Shown here in pieces: positions 21,440 through 33,061 of a stretch of DNA of 64,000 nucleotides. The notes beneath the pieces were generated by a model. The model did not search any database, had not been told where the DNA came from, and worked only from the letters and a program-made list of their open reading frames with translations. Where the stretch lies: the NCBI GenBank assembly GCA_017311185.1, contig JAESUZ010000469.1, positions 124,001 through 188,000 of the forward strand, given 5' to 3'. Within the stretch, counting starts at the first letter, position 1. Every line of letters starts with the position of its first letter. This DNA is from Proteles cristata cristata (lineage: Eukaryota; Chordata; Mammalia; Carnivora; Hyaenidae). Both the position numbers and the translations under genes were made by a program.

Positions 21440-23298
21440 CCTCGGTGGTCCTGGAGGGGGGAGGGGGCACTTATCTTACTTTTCACAGAGCCCTCCCTCC
21501 CCGAGGGGCACAGCGAACGCTCCGTGCGGGTGTAGGGGCTGAAGGCTGGGTGGCTGAGCCGGGAAATGGCCAGGAGGAGACAGCTCAGACGAGAGCCCCA
21601 GGGAGCAGGCAGAGCCCAAAACACCACTGGGGAAGGACAGACACCCTGACTATTAACCTCCTTCTGACTCCTTGTACTAGCTTGGGGGTATAGGTGAAGC
21701 AAGGGATTTGGTTATTTATGAGATCGGGCCTCGGCTCCTTTGTAAGCCTCCCCTCTGCCCACTCTGTACTACATCCACAGTCCCTTTCTATAGAGCCAAG
21801 GGGACGCCGAAGCTGAAGGGAAAATGGGGTAACCGGCTGTAGTGACCACAGATGCTCACACGGCTCAGAGGAGGGCTGGACCGTGGTTTATGACCTCAGG
21901 TGTGGTAACCACCCTCAGGAGGGTCATGTCTAGCACCCAGGGACAAAAATGAGCATTTATCACAGTGATCAAGCTCTGAGTATCCATCCTGGTTCTTGAT
22001 ATTGGAGTTTCCAGGGCTGGGGTTGAGGTGCGTCAGGGTCCTCTGCTTTTCCTCTTCAAGCGCTCCCCTCCCCCGCCTGGATTCTGCCGAGAGGTCAGCC
22101 TCCCAGGCTCCCCGATGCAGGGAAGGGGGCGCCCACAGGCCAGTCCCACGGCTGGGTCCTGGAGGTCAAGGCAGTCAGTCTCCAGGGACTGGTCCAGGTT
22201 GGGGACTGGCAGGTGTGAAGCCCGAAACGAGGGTGTGGACATGCTCGCGCCTCTGGACTGCTGCCCAAAGACCGCCTGACATTACTCCTCCATCCCAGCG
22301 AAGTCCCCGAGTCCCCCCCTCCCGACGCAGACGTGCACCTCCCCTCTCCGCTGGTCCTTCTCCGGGCACCTCTCACCCCCCCCTCAGACAGATGCGCGGT
22401 AGGGTCAGGTGCATCCTCCACCTCGACAGGCCTGCTGACGCCACAGGTGAGGTGCTGGCCATGCAGCTGCCAGAGGGGCGGGCTCAGGCTCAGGCCCTGG
22501 AGCTGGGGGCTGGCCCCCGAGCCCTCTAGGCCCCAGCGCCCCGCAGAGACCCCGGCTCAGCCAGGTCCCTGTCCCGTCTTTCCCGTTCTCTGTGGCCATT
22601 GGAGCCCCTCACTCCTGGCTGACATGGCACCAGGCTGCCCTGGTGGATAACGAGTGAGTGACGCTCTGGGTGTGGGGGCTGTGGTGCAGGAGGAGACAAA
22701 GGAGACGCTGGGGTTGAGCACCGGAGGACTCACAAGGACATCGGCACCGTCACCACGTGATGCAGCCTGGGGGGTTCCCAACCACAGGCCTGGAGAAGGA
22801 GCCCACTGCCGGCGCCGAGAAGTCTGACCCTCATCCTAGGGGCCCACGGCTGCTGCCCTCCCAGGGTCAGTGCTGTCTGGTTATTTCAGGATTCCTGATG
22901 TGTATGACAATTCTATTATTACATCTATACATGATGATGATACGTAAGATGATATTTATATGTATCCTCGCGTGTACAAGAAACAGCACAGAAGATGAGA
23001 ATACAGAGGAAAAACATGTTAAAGCTCCTGTTCTGTTTAGAAAAAGATGAAATACTGATTATCTTTAAATGTTGAAGTCAAAATTTATGTTTCATGTCCA
23101 CTCAGAAAAAAAATAGTAGCTGGTATAAATTCGAAATACTAGAGATCTTTGGATCAAAGGAAACTCTCTCAATCCAATAAAGGGCAAGAAAAAATACAAA
23201 AGAATGACCAATAGAGAACAGTAACTATCAGGAGCAGGTCCATGTATGGAAGACGTCAGGGTATGTGACATCCCCTAATAAAAACCCAATACACCAGA
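21440..23298. other. No gene supported
   Basis: Contains a 177-codon plus-strand frame (21,996-22,529) in GC-rich DNA. Its translation is low-complexity Pro/Arg/Ser/Gly with no domain, and equally long frames oppose it, so it is not called. The right part (22,900-23,290) is AT-rich and unrecognised. Confidence 0.4.
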
Positions 23299-23497
23299 GG
23301 TACCTGGGTGGCTCATCCAGTTAAGCATCCAACTTCAGTTCAGGTCATGATTCTCACGGTCTGTGAGTTCAAGCCCCACATCAGGTTCTATGCTGACAGC
23401 TCAGAGCCTGGAGCCCACCTGAGATTCTGTCTCTGTCTCTGCTCTGCCCCTCCCCCACTCACCCTCTGTCTCTCTCTCAAAAATAAAATTAAAACAC
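23299..23497 (+). repeat. Felid tRNA-derived SINE
   Basis: tRNA-like head, CT-rich middle and A-rich tail. Confidence 0.9.
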
Positions 23498-23950
23498 TAG
23501 ATGTGGGAGGAGGGAATGAGATCAGCTGAGAGGCAGAGGGAACATCTCAGGGCTCATCCACACGGAATTTCTCCCCTGCATGATGGAGCCACTCACTTCC
23601 ACTCCTGCCACCCTGTATCCTGGACGGTCAGAGCTGGACCCATCAGAGGGCACTTGTCCGGTGCCTTTTCAGGGACTTGGCCCCTCCAGTGTCCCCAAGC
23701 CTTCTTCCCCGGCTTTGGCTCCAGGCAAATGGACAGCCGTGCTAGAGCTGGACCCCGGCTGTCGGGTCCATGTTGGAGCCTGTGTATCCACCTCTCTCCC
23801 CTCTCACTGCTGTGGCCCTTTAACTGTTTTCACAGCGTTCTCTAAACCACTCACAACAGGAACACCCTCCCGGGAGCACCACTGACACCATCTGCTCCAT
23901 TCTTCTTGTCCGGGAACTGAGCAGGCACAGGAAGGGCAGGACTGTCCACT

Positions 23951-24258
23951 CATGACCTCAAGGCTCCCTCCCCTCCCCTTTCCTTCCTCTCCATCCAGTT
24001 CTTGGGCGTGATTTTTATGCAATGGAGGGGGTCCTGCTGGGACACAGAGTCCCCTGAAGTCCCCTCAGGCTGGGTGGACGTCTCGGAGGACAAGGCTGAC
24101 ATTTCTCCCTGTTTCATGTCATCCATGTGGATGAGCCTGAGGTCCATGCAGGGAGACCAAGGAGCTGAGGCTGAGGGGGACTGGAACACAGGTTTGGACC
24201 CATCTATATATTCAGGTCTCCCTCCATCTACCATAATGTGTGTCCTCTGGTGGACCTG
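23951..24258 (-). CDS. SLAM-like gene: possible terminal exon
   Basis: A TTTTCAG acceptor at 24,258 opens a phase-0 frame of about 100 codons to a TGA near 23,951, in phase with the ITSM exon. It has no second ITSM and no recognisable domain (a PEYID tyrosine is present). It could equally be 3' untranslated sequence with a chance frame. Confidence 0.35.
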
Positions 24259-24429
24259 AAAACAAGTGTCTGTAGAAATTCACCGATGTCAGCTAAATCC
24301 GTCCCAGTTCAGAGCAGTCCCCGGGGGGGGGGGGAAGGGAAGGGGCCAGGGTGCAGGCTTCACACTCACATCTGAGGTGTTGCCAAAGGCTGGATTCCCT
24401 GCTTCTTCCAGTTAAAACTCCATCCTGAC

Positions 24430-24477
24430 CTGGCCTGGCGTGCGGACCACACTGTACACAGTGGTGAGAGGATTCTC
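24430..24477 (-). CDS. SLAM-like gene: ITSM exon
   Basis: A 48-bp phase-0 exon with a TACAG acceptor and a GTCAGG donor encodes LTTVYSVVRTPGQ. TVYSVV fits the immunoreceptor tyrosine switch motif TxYxx(V/I), the docking site of SAP and EAT-2 and the signature of SLAM tails. If the donor is not used, translation stops four codons later. The short length, matched phase and family-specific motif together make chance unlikely. Confidence 0.7.
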
Positions 24478-24738
24478 CTGTACTAGATGTTGCTCCTCCG
24501 ATCCCTGGAATGTGGACAGAGGGTTCCTGCCACAGCTGAGGGACAGAGAGGCCCCAGAGGGACCCCACAGATGCCGTGCTGCTCACATGACCTCCCCCCA
24601 CAGCGCCCAGCACTGCATGGACCCCGTGTTAATACTGCATGGCTGGAAGGGATACAAACATGAGGCCAGAAAGTGCAGACGAGTGGGTTTGACCAACTCA
24701 CACCCAGGCTCACAGGGACGGGGGGGACCCAGCCTCAC

Positions 24739-24816
24739 CTTGTCCCTGCCGTCCCGGGGCATCGGCCCGCTCAGCTCTGCATAGAGGACGCCACCACCAT
24801 GGTCCCTGGGCTTCTC
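24739..24816 (-). CDS. SLAM-like gene: cytoplasmic exon with ITIM-like motif
   Basis: Between a CACAG acceptor and a GTGAGG donor, the frame contains GVLYAEL, which fits the ITIM pattern (V/I/L/S)xYxx(L/V/I) and not the ITSM. It ends in phase 0, matching the ITSM exon. An alternative acceptor would extend it to 24,830. Such a motif would bind SHP-1/SHP-2 SH2 domains when phosphorylated; this is inferred from motif knowledge only. Confidence 0.6.
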
Positions 24817-25017
24817 CTGTGACCCTGCACCTGAGCCCCACACACATGGAGCTGAATCTGAGCCTTGGGCACCTTGCCCTCCCCCCACCATGACCCCACG
24901 GTGATGCCCACACCCACCAGCCTCCCGGGGGACATTCCCTGAGCAGCAAAATGCAGGGGAGGGAGTTGAGGGTCAGAGGGGGAGGAAGGGGTGTGGGCAG
25001 GGGAAGGAGACGTGCAC

Positions 25018-25156
25018 CTGCCTCTCCCAGTCTCCAAACTCTTCCTCTTCCCACATGAGCACCGCAGGTACAGCCCAGCTCCGAGGATCAGCAGCACGAC
25101 CCCAAGAGCCCCCAGGATGGCTCCCAGGTAGGCAGCACCGGCCTGTCCGTGTGGAC
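25018..25156 (-). CDS. SLAM-like gene: transmembrane exon
   Basis: After an AAACAG acceptor that completes a Gly codon in phase 1, the frame gives a short stalk. A membrane segment of about 22 residues follows (from AAYLGAILGALGVV to LYL), then a basic stop-transfer (CGKRK). The 3' border is placed at a CAG/GTGCAC donor, but its phase does not fit the next exon well, so the true donor may be elsewhere or a small exon may be missing. Confidence 0.7.
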
Positions 25157-25294
25157 CTGTTTCTCGCTCAGAGATGATGAAGAAGGAAAAGACAAGGGAC
25201 AAGGTCAGATGCTCATTGCCAAGCACGTGGAGGCTTCTGAAGGGACGGGTCTCAGCTGAAGAGGGGGGACATGGCAGGTGCTTTCACCAACCAG

Positions 25295-25375
25295 TTCTGA
25301 GCCCTGCTGGGGGCCGGGTGCTGAGAGGAACAGGACAGGGTCCCCGCGCTGGAGGAGCTCATCAGTGGGGGAAGG
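25295..25375 (+). repeat. Possible L2 fragment in intron
   Basis: Resembles the conserved L2 3' segment ('gctgggggccgggtgctgag' and 'ctggaggagctcatca'). Short and diverged. Confidence 0.45.
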
Positions 25376-25466
25376 TGGTGACATTAACATGGGGGACAGG
25401 ACAAAGAACCCTCACCAGGGGGACCTGAGCCCCGGGAGTCCCCTCCCCTCAGACAGGAACACTCAC

Positions 25467-25763
25467 CGTGGCCACACACTTCCCCGAGGTCCCAGGTGGC
25501 ATTTTTCTGGTCCACCGGGCTGCTGACCACACAGGTGACGCTGGGGCTGGGCTGGCTCAGGGGCAGGTTCAGAGCCAGGGTACAGGGGTTGGGGGCCAGT
25601 CCTAGGGCCTCCCTCTGCTCCAGCTCCCTGGGGAGGCCCTTGCTCTCCCAGGACATGTTCATGGCCCCTGTGGTTCCCGTGGCATTGCACTCCAGGGTGA
25701 CGTTGCACCAGTCTCGTGTGAGGGACAGAACCTTGGCCAGGACCTGGGGACGGGGCACAGGCT
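25467..25763 (-). CDS. SLAM-like gene: Ig C2-domain exon
   Basis: A 297-bp exon from a CCCCAG acceptor to a GTGAGT donor, in phase 1, so the V-C2 joint reads SVYEPVPRP. Cysteines are at WCNVTLEC, SVTCVV and GEVC, the four-cysteine pattern that forms two disulfides in SLAM-family membrane-proximal domains. The C-strand tryptophan is in NMSWESKG. At least three N-glycosylation sites are visible (NVT, NAT, NMS). This exon is the strongest evidence for the family assignment. Confidence 0.85.
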
Positions 25764-27299
25764 CTGGGGCAGGAGGGACAAAGGACACGGTGTCCCGTGA
25801 GTGGAGAGCATCACACTCCTGCTTCCTCGTGCAGAATCTCACTGACGCCCTGGCTCTTCCCCGGAGGATGGTGAGTCCATTTTACAGATGAGACAGACTT
25901 GACCCAAATATACAGAAAGTGACTAGAAGTGAAGTGAGTGAAGCCGCATGTGATTTCACTAGGCTGAGCATGAATAAAAGCCTCCCGGGAGAAAATACGA
26001 GACCCTCCTACCAGAACCCAATAATTCTAACACAGTGAGGTGTCCTCCAGAAGTCACAGAGTCAGGGACAGAAGGATCTATCCTGTTCTGGACCCCCCAC
26101 CCCCTGCTCCGATGGTGGCCGAGACCACAAAGCCTGAGGTGCAGAAGGCCACCTGGGCAGCAAGAGATCAGTCCCAGGCCCCCAGCAGGAGAAGCGGCTG
26201 TGGGGGACACAGTGGGTCCCCAAGGAATGGTCACCCAAAACATGCTTAGAACGTGCACTGAAATTGCCGACCACATGGGGAACAAGACACAGGGGAACAG
26301 GCCCTCTGGGAACCTCACCGACCTGACGCTGCAGGAGCCGCTCTCCCCGGAGCAGGATGTCTCCCTCCACAGGGGGTCAGAGACAGAGACAGAGGGAGGT
26401 GCTGACTGTGTGTCTGAGGAAGGGCCACCCTGTGAACGTCTCCTGCGTCCCTGGAGGTTCAGAGCTGCACCGGGGAGTCTGGGAGTGAGGATGGCCTTGG
26501 GATTGTGCTGAGAATGAGGAGGGAGAGGGTGGGAGGACCCCAAGTGGGTTGCGTTTGAGCCTGGTGACAAGTGTGCCCAAGGATGACCACGTGCTAACCT
26601 GCACTGCATGCAAGTATCTAGGGTCCATGGCCAAGGGGACCTGAGGCCCAAACCAGCTGACCCTAAACTAGGGAAGGTCTGGATCCCTGGAGAGGAGCAA
26701 TGGGATCACAGGGTCCTGACACGTGGACGGAATAGGAGAGGAGGGGGCGGGTGAAGTTCCAGAAGGACTCAGGCAACCAGGACCAGCTTTGCAGGTGGAA
26801 GAAGGGGTCAAATGTCAAGGACACAACCACCCCTACAAGGTGGGGCAGGAAAGATGTGGATCCTCCCCTGGAGCCTCCAGAAAAAAGCACAGCCCTGCAG
26901 ACACCTGACCCTCATCGCAGTGGCCCCGAGTCTGACCCTGACCCACACACAGGTGCACATATGGTTAAGGCTGCGCTAAGACACCTGTGGGTCCATCTGT
27001 GACAGTAGCAACAGCCGCCACCACACCAGTTAAGGGCATGTGTCCCGTGAGCACAGTAAGGGTTCCGGCAAAACCCCACCTCCCCACGTGTCCCTTCTCT
27101 GTCCTGAAGCACCGAGGGTCCACCCCTGCTGGGAGTCTCAACCCCGCCTCCACTCGTGCTGAACACGCTGCTTCTGATTTCAGGGGAGAAGCAGAGCCTG
27201 AAGTCTGGGGTCTGGAAGGGATCCTGCAAGGGGCCCATGGACACTCCCAGGGACCAAAGCAGGGGGTAAGCCTGTCCTGGGGGAGGGGCCACCACGTAC
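25764..27299. other. Intron between C2 and V exons; nothing else recognised
   Basis: Unique-looking sequence with many overlapping short frames. No extra Ig exon or familiar repeat is recognised. Confidence 0.5.
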
Positions 27300-27692
27300 C
27301 GTAGACACTGAGGTGGAAATACTGGGCATTTTCTATCCCTGTGCTGAAGGAGCATCGAGCCCGGTACCACCCACTGTCCTCGAGGGTCAGCTTGTCAATC
27401 CTCAGGGTCGTAGTGTGGTGCACATGAAGCCTCTCCTTGAACTTGTCCTGGGGGTTGACCCGTTCTGGAACATCCACCCCAGGAGAGACATGCAGGAGGA
27501 GTATGTAGTTTGACTCGTTTTTAACGGCCCAAGAAATCTTCTCCAGCTTGGCTTCAGGAGGTACTTCTGGATGTCTGGTCACATGAAACACCACAGAACC
27601 TCCTTGAGTCCCCTTCAGGGAAACTAGGTTTCTGGAATCTTCCACTCCAGATCCATGGGCCCCAGAGCTCCTAACCACAGTGCTGAAGGTGC
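27300..27692 (-). CDS. SLAM-like gene: N-terminal Ig V-domain exon
   Basis: A 393-bp exon between a TAG acceptor and a GTACGT donor, phase 1 at both ends. The translation has the V-set B-strand region without cysteine (GGSVVFHV), the C-strand tryptophan (KISWAV) and the LEDSGWYRARC segment before the G strand (FHLSVY). Absence of the canonical B-strand cysteine, and so of the usual disulfide, is characteristic of the CD2/SLAM N-terminal domain, which makes homophilic contacts. An Asn-X-Ser site follows the C strand (NES). The domain is open from end to end. Confidence 0.8.
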
Positions 27693-29214
27693 CTAGGGCA
27701 TTGGAAACACAAAGTGTGAGTGCGTTTCATTAAGAAAGAGGAGAAAACCATAGACCCCATCATGTTAATGAACTCCACCCAGGAGACCCCTAGACTCCGG
27801 GGAGCGGGACAGAGCGTGAACCTGGAGCGAGGCTGGAATCACGTCCTGGTCCTGGTGGGGCGTCCCCTTGAACACGGTCCTGAACTGCCCACCCGAGTGT
27901 CCTCACCGCCTGACACTGAGAGTCTGGGCGTGATGACATCACAGATGGAAAACACTGAGCCCTTTTAGGTCAATGCCAAGTGCACAAGTGTAGGAGGAGC
28001 TTCCTCCGTGGCTGCAGAGGCCCCACCATCCACATACTGTGGGAGCCATGGCCCTGCAGTGGGGGCCGCATCCTGTGACTTGCTCTGAGGAGCAGAGTTC
28101 AGCTACAGTGATGGACCTCACTGTAGTGAGGCAGGTCTCAGTGACAGCAGGTCTCACAAGAGTGTGACTTTCGTCTCCCTCACACCCTGTCTCTTTCTGC
28201 TGGGACGAGCCTGCTCCCATGTTGGGGCTGAGCTGTGGGGACACCCACGTGTCAGGGGTGGAGGGCATCCTCTGGCCAACACCTGGGAGGAAGGAGGGCT
28301 GAGTCCACCCCCAGCACCTGCTCCCCTTCCCCAAGTGCAGGGGTGAGAGGGAGCCACACCGTTCTTGTTGACCTTGAGCTTCCTCAGCTCCACACAGACC
28401 AGAATTTCAGTCCAAGAGGCCCTGGGACTCAGGACCCAGCATAGCCAATCCAGGTCATGACCTGCACAGGCTGGGAGCCCACATGGTGAGTTTCAATGAT
28501 CTGGGGACATCAGGGGACACAGCAGCAAGTGATAGCGATGGTGCTGACGTAGGTGGGTCCCTTCCCCTTCTGGGCAGGCCTGAGTCAGGGTCAGTGAGGC
28601 TGCATGACAGGCCTTCACTCCAGTCCCTCTGGCTTCCCTTACGGGATGGGGGTCCCCATCCCGGCCCAGCACCCCTTATCCTACAGGCCACAGGCCCTCA
28701 GCACCTGCATCAGTGGGAAGGTGATCACACTGTTCCTGACCGGACCAGCCAGGAGAGTGACAGGGATTCAGTCCTTAGCCTCCTGCTGGCCCCTCCTCTG
28801 TCCCTTCCCTCCAGAGGTCACTGTCCTCTGACCCCCAGTGCAGGACGAGGTCAGGGCAGACACGTGCCCTGGGTGCAGGATGCCCCCCGACACGGCACAG
28901 ACAGGTGCACGGAGACGGCAGGGGACACGGCCACCAGGTCCCTCTAAGCAAGTCACGACACGAATGTCCCGGGTCCCAACGGCACAGATCTCCATCCCTC
29001 CCATCAGACACTGTCCAGAAACTTGATTTTGAACTCTAAGTCCCCGGGACTGTGAGACAACAACTTGATGTGGTTTCAGCTGCCAGGTCTATAGGATCTT
29101 GTTCCCAGAGTCCAGGATTCCAATCCAGGAGCCCAGGGTCAGGACCCAGCACCTGTGGACCCCGTAAGGTCTCCTGGGACCCAGGCCTGGCCTCATGGAC
29201 AGCAGATCAATGAG

Positions 29215-29310
29215 TCATGAGCTCTGGTATGAAACAGACCCAGGTTTAAGTTCCAGATCCGCCCTTTACTGGCTTAGTGGCCTTGGTGATTTCCCAAACT
29301 GTCTTACCTG
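29215..29310 (-). repeat. MIR fragment
   Basis: Complement of the MIR 3' half ('agacccaggtttaagttcc', 'tggccttggtgatttccc'), diverged. Confidence 0.6.
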
Positions 29311-30554
29311 AGGCCCCACGTGTGAAGCAGGGGACACGAGAGTGTGAGTGCAGGGGGCTCCTGGGGTGTAAACACGACACAGCAGAAGAAGCACCAGCCG
29401 TCTGTGTCCGTGGTCCCTTCCATCCCTGTTCCTAGGACCTCCTGCCCTGCACTTCTCCCCGGCGGCTGCACCCCTGATGCCGCCCGGCCTGAGATGGCAG
29501 CTCCTCGTTCCCCATGACACGATTCCAGTCCCTATGGGTCAGCTGCTCCGTCACAGTCCGAGAGGGAACGGTCCCCAGGACGGCCCTCAAGGCCGGAAGC
29601 CTACGGAGGATTATCCTCCACTCGAAGGACGAGAGGCTGCGTTTCGGCCACACTCGCAGCTCTCACTTTGGTGGATGGTGAGCAGACCGTACACGCACAC
29701 ACAGGAGGCGATGGGGATCGACATGCAGTCTGGCCCGGACCTCAGACCCGCTGCGCACTCCCCTCCACACACATGGCTGTTCCATCGTGCGTGTCCCTCC
29801 AGGACCCTCCTGTGTCTCCTGTGCCCGATCATGCATCACACACGCTGCACCTGCCTTTCCCTGCACGACTCAGGCAGGGGTCCACACTGCGTCTGCACAT
29901 GTGGACACGTCTCACCTCCCAGCTGCACACGGTCCCACGTGGGGCTCACGGTCTCTCCACGTGTGACGGGAGCTCGGCTGTGGCCCTTTGTCCCTGCCTT
30001 CTCCTTCCATCTGTGACGTGGAGATAATGACAGCGCTCCCCTGGGACAATGGTGGCTGGGATTTCAGAAGGCAAGCGCGTTCCCGTACGTGTGAGCTGCT
30101 CTCACGACTACGATGCTTCTCCTGACCAAGCACCCCTGGGGTCCGCCCCCCATTTCCCAGGTCCCAGGATGGAGCCCTGCTCCCCCACCAGCTGCCCTCT
30201 CAGGGTGTCCTCCTGGGGTCAGGGACGGGCTCCCGGGAGACAGACACCCGTGCTGTGACCCCACAGGCGGCCGTGGGAGCCAGAGTCCGGCTGGTGATGG
30301 ATGTGCCCACAGCAGCTGGGTTCCTTGGCCCTGTCAAGTCCCCCTCAGCAGGTGACTGGGCACACGTGTGCAGCTGGGCGGGGTCCTCGAGACCAGGGGG
30401 CTGGCTCCCAGGTATCCCACACTTGGGCTGGGAACAATTCACACTGTGGGCTCTGCATGGTGTGGGCGATTCCACTTTTTTCTTCAGCAGGTTGCTGGGC
30501 CTGGAGCCGGCTTCCCTCTGCCCCAGCCCAGTGCTTCCCCTGCAGGGAGCTGCC

Positions 30555-30605
30555 TGCAGCCCTCCCCTGCCCTGCCCTCCCCTGCCCTGCCCTCCCCTGC
30601 CCTGC
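30555..30605 (+). repeat. Simple repeat, CCTGCCCTCC-type
   Basis: Three to four near-perfect copies of a 15-bp C-rich unit. Confidence 0.85.
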
Positions 30606-31019
30606 ACAAGGGCTCTCCCTGCAGACCTGCTGTCTGCTCAGCGGGTCCCAGCAGCTCTGGGCTCTGAAGCCCCAGCTATTCTCCTGGGAAAGGGGCCCAG
30701 GTGCCTGTTGGGCTTTGGCAGGGCAGGGACCTGGGGCACCTGTTGGGAGGGAGGGAAGCAGGGAGGGAGGAGGCTCAGCCCTCAGGCTGCAGGGGAGGCC
30801 TGTCCCCCAGGCTGGATGGTGATGTGGGCTCCAGGGCTGGATGCACTTCGAGGTGGGAGGAAGGAGGTGAGAGCTCTCAGATCAGCAGAACGTGCTAATC
30901 CCAGAGAGGAAGGACAGAAGGACAGAAGACAGGGGCCCAGGTGTCCGTGATCCAGAGAGTCAGGATATATTTAAGGAACATAAAATTTAACATTCAATAT
31001 TCAACATAAACTTTTCCAT

Positions 31020-31100
31020 TTCTCGTATTTCTTCTTCCTTCCCTTCTCTCCTCCCTATCCCTCCCTCCCTTCCTCTTTCTTTCTTCCTTTTATCTTTCTT
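31020..31100 (+). repeat. CT-rich polypyrimidine tract
   Basis: About 80 bases almost wholly of C and T on the plus strand; purine-rich on the transcribed strand of the SLAM-like gene. Confidence 0.8.
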
Positions 31101-31908
31101 TATTTCCTACATAACTTTCCAAGCTAGATGTTTAAGGAGCAAACTCTATGTAATTTCACATGTTTTTTCCAGTTAATTAGAATGGAAAGATAGAGAAAGG
31201 CTACATTTTGTTGTTGACAAAATTATTTGGGTAAGACTGGTATCAAAGCCTTGAATGCTCATTTTCTAATCAGAAACGCCCTGTTTGCAGGGAATTTCTT
31301 GGATCCCTGGTAGTTGGGGTTCGCAGGCAAAACATTATAGGAAATAAAAGCTTTCCCAGGATTCCCGGGAACCATAGCTCTGAGACCTCAGTGCTCCTCT
31401 TTGTTTTCATTTAATCTGTTACACAAAATCAGAGAGTCTCAGAGGAAGTAATAACGGGAATGTCTGGGTTTCGTTAGGACAGTCTTTCCTTCAGTTCCCT
31501 TCCGGACACCTTCCTGTCACCCCATTCACCCCCTCCTGGGGCCTGTCAGCGCCCATGTTCCGTCCACACCCTTCCAGCAAGTGGGTGCAGACACCCTCAA
31601 ACTCTGGGGGCCGCCCGCCCTTCCTGGGTCAGACAGAATTCAGTGTGTTCCAGGCTCTCCTCTTGCCCCAGTGGCCAGAGCAGGGTCCCCCCGCCCCGAC
31701 GGGGCCTCTGGGCCGCCCCATCGTCCCCACACGGCTGCAGAGACTGCATGGCCCCCTGTGGGAGGGGGCCCAGCTCGGAACCAAAGGCCCTGCACGTGCC
31801 CTCCAACAGAGGTGGTATTTCTGGTCCTTCCCCACAGTCATCAGACCCGGGGAGCCCCCCTCCCTGCCCCGCACAGTGGCCTCCCGCCCAGGGACCCAGA
31901 ACACTCAC

Positions 31909-31981
31909 TGAGGAGGAGGCTGGTGAATCCCAGGAGCCAGGGGGCCCGGCACAGGCGGGGGGCCTCTGGGCGGGCTCCCAT
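31909..31981 (-). CDS. SLAM-like gene: signal-peptide exon
   Basis: The minus-strand ATG at 31,981 opens a 24-codon signal peptide with basic residues followed by a hydrophobic core (WLLGFTSLLL). It ends in a GTGAGT donor after one base of the next codon. That one base plus the first two bases of the V exon make a Ser codon, so the phase fits. An in-frame ATG lies further upstream (32,053), but the 31,981 start gives a normal signal length. The assignment is by position, hydrophobicity and phase. Confidence 0.7.
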
Positions 31982-32053
31982 CACAGCTGCCTCCCTCCAG
32001 GCATCTTCTGGGCCTACTGGGCTGCGGAGGAAACATCCAGAAGGCAGAGACAA

Positions 32054-33061
32054 GAGGGGAGAAAAGCTTCACTCAGATCAGCTCTTAGCTCTTCCCACCC
32101 CAGGGGCGGAGCTAACCGTCTAGGACAAGCTGGCTGCTTTAGAGAAAGCCATTCAGATGCTTCCTCTTTCCTCCCCCTGCACTGGGTCTCAGGGAATGAG
32201 GGCAGATGAATGTACGAACACCCCCTTGATGAGCCGCTGGGTGGGAGAGTCTGTCTTCTGTGGGCACCATGGGCCTGGATATCTCAGCTCCCCAGCCGGC
32301 ACCCAGTGGGACCCCAACCTGTGTCCCTGGGTTCACACTCAGCCCAGCAGCCCTGCACCCCAGGGACAGCCGATGGCTGGGCACATAGTCACAGTAACCA
32401 CTGTCCCAAGAACACGGCTCCTCCCTCTGCTCTGGGCCTGTCCTCTGTCTTTATACCATGTAACAAGTCAAATTTCTTTCTGATTTTCTCTGAACTTCAA
32501 CTGTCAGGTGCCGAAAGACGCTTTAAGCGTAAAGCTTCTGCTTTAAGCAGAAGAACAAAGTGCTTTGTGGGGAAGAGTCAACCCCCCCATGCAAATATGG
32601 GCATTTCCCTGGCACCCTGGGCCCTCTGGGCACCCATGCCTGCCCTGCCTCCCCCACAGGGCAGCCCCCACCTGCACGTCCCCCCAAGGCTCTGCCAGCC
32701 CTGAACCTGCTCTCACACACAGGCAAGGGGCAGGGATGTGCTCCTCTGGCCAAGGGCTCAGCTACCTAAGTTCATGGTCACCTGTTGACGGTAAGGCCTC
32801 TTCTCCCCAAACAGGTCCCCATGACCTCTGTGAACCTTGTCTCCTGTGGACCCAGGGGAGCATCACCATAACTACCCCTGGCTGGTGCCCTTTTTCCAAC
32901 CACTGAGGTTCTGCCTCAGGTTCTCAGACCCTTGGACCCTGAGGCTGGACCCCAGGAAGGCCGGGAACATGCACTGAAGGTAGTCAGCCTATTGGCTGGT
33001 AAATCCACTTTGTGGATGTTGAGGCCCAGCCTCAGGGTTTGTACGACCATCAAAGGTCACG
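32054..33061. other. Upstream of the SLAM-like leader; no gene seen
   Basis: The promoter of the SLAM-like gene should lie here or further right. No TATA box or CpG island stands out. Confidence 0.4.

Larger units (their letters stand above)
27693..31908. other. Long first intron of the SLAM-like gene
   Basis: Contains MIR pieces (29,215-29,300 and 30,000-30,050), a CCTGCCCTCC-type simple repeat (30,555-30,605) and a CT-rich tract (31,020-31,095). The 177- to 231-codon frames here have no domain and face long antisense frames. Confidence 0.5.
23951..31981 (-). other. SLAM/CD2-family receptor-like gene, extent of recognised exons
   Basis: A split gene on the minus strand with a leader, V, C2, transmembrane, ITIM-like and ITSM exon, and possibly a terminal exon, described separately. 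The leader, V and C2 exons join in phase 1 throughout, and the ITIM-like exon joins the ITSM exon in phase 0. The V-plus-C2 layout and the tail switch motif define the SLAM family, whose members are homotypic leukocyte receptors that recruit SAP/EAT-2 or SHP phosphatases. Which member it is could not be settled, and it does not read as an obvious one-to-one match to the family members I know. The next gene upstream is FCRL-like, whereas the human SLAM cluster is separate from the FCRL cluster on 1q. No disabling change was seen in the recognised exons. The ends of the transcript are not defined. Confidence 0.75.

Noticed and set aside
21996..22529. 177-codon plus-strand frame
   Set aside because: GC-rich, low-complexity translation, equally long opposing frames, no conserved motif.
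27300..27692. CEACAM-type N domain instead of a SLAM V domain
   Set aside because: The V domain lacks the B-strand cysteine, but the following four-cysteine C2 and the ITSM tail fit SLAM/CD2 and not CEACAM.
30255..30950. 231-codon plus-strand frame inside the SLAM-like first intron
   Set aside because: GC-rich chance frame running through a C-rich simple repeat; overlapping frames on both strands; no domain.
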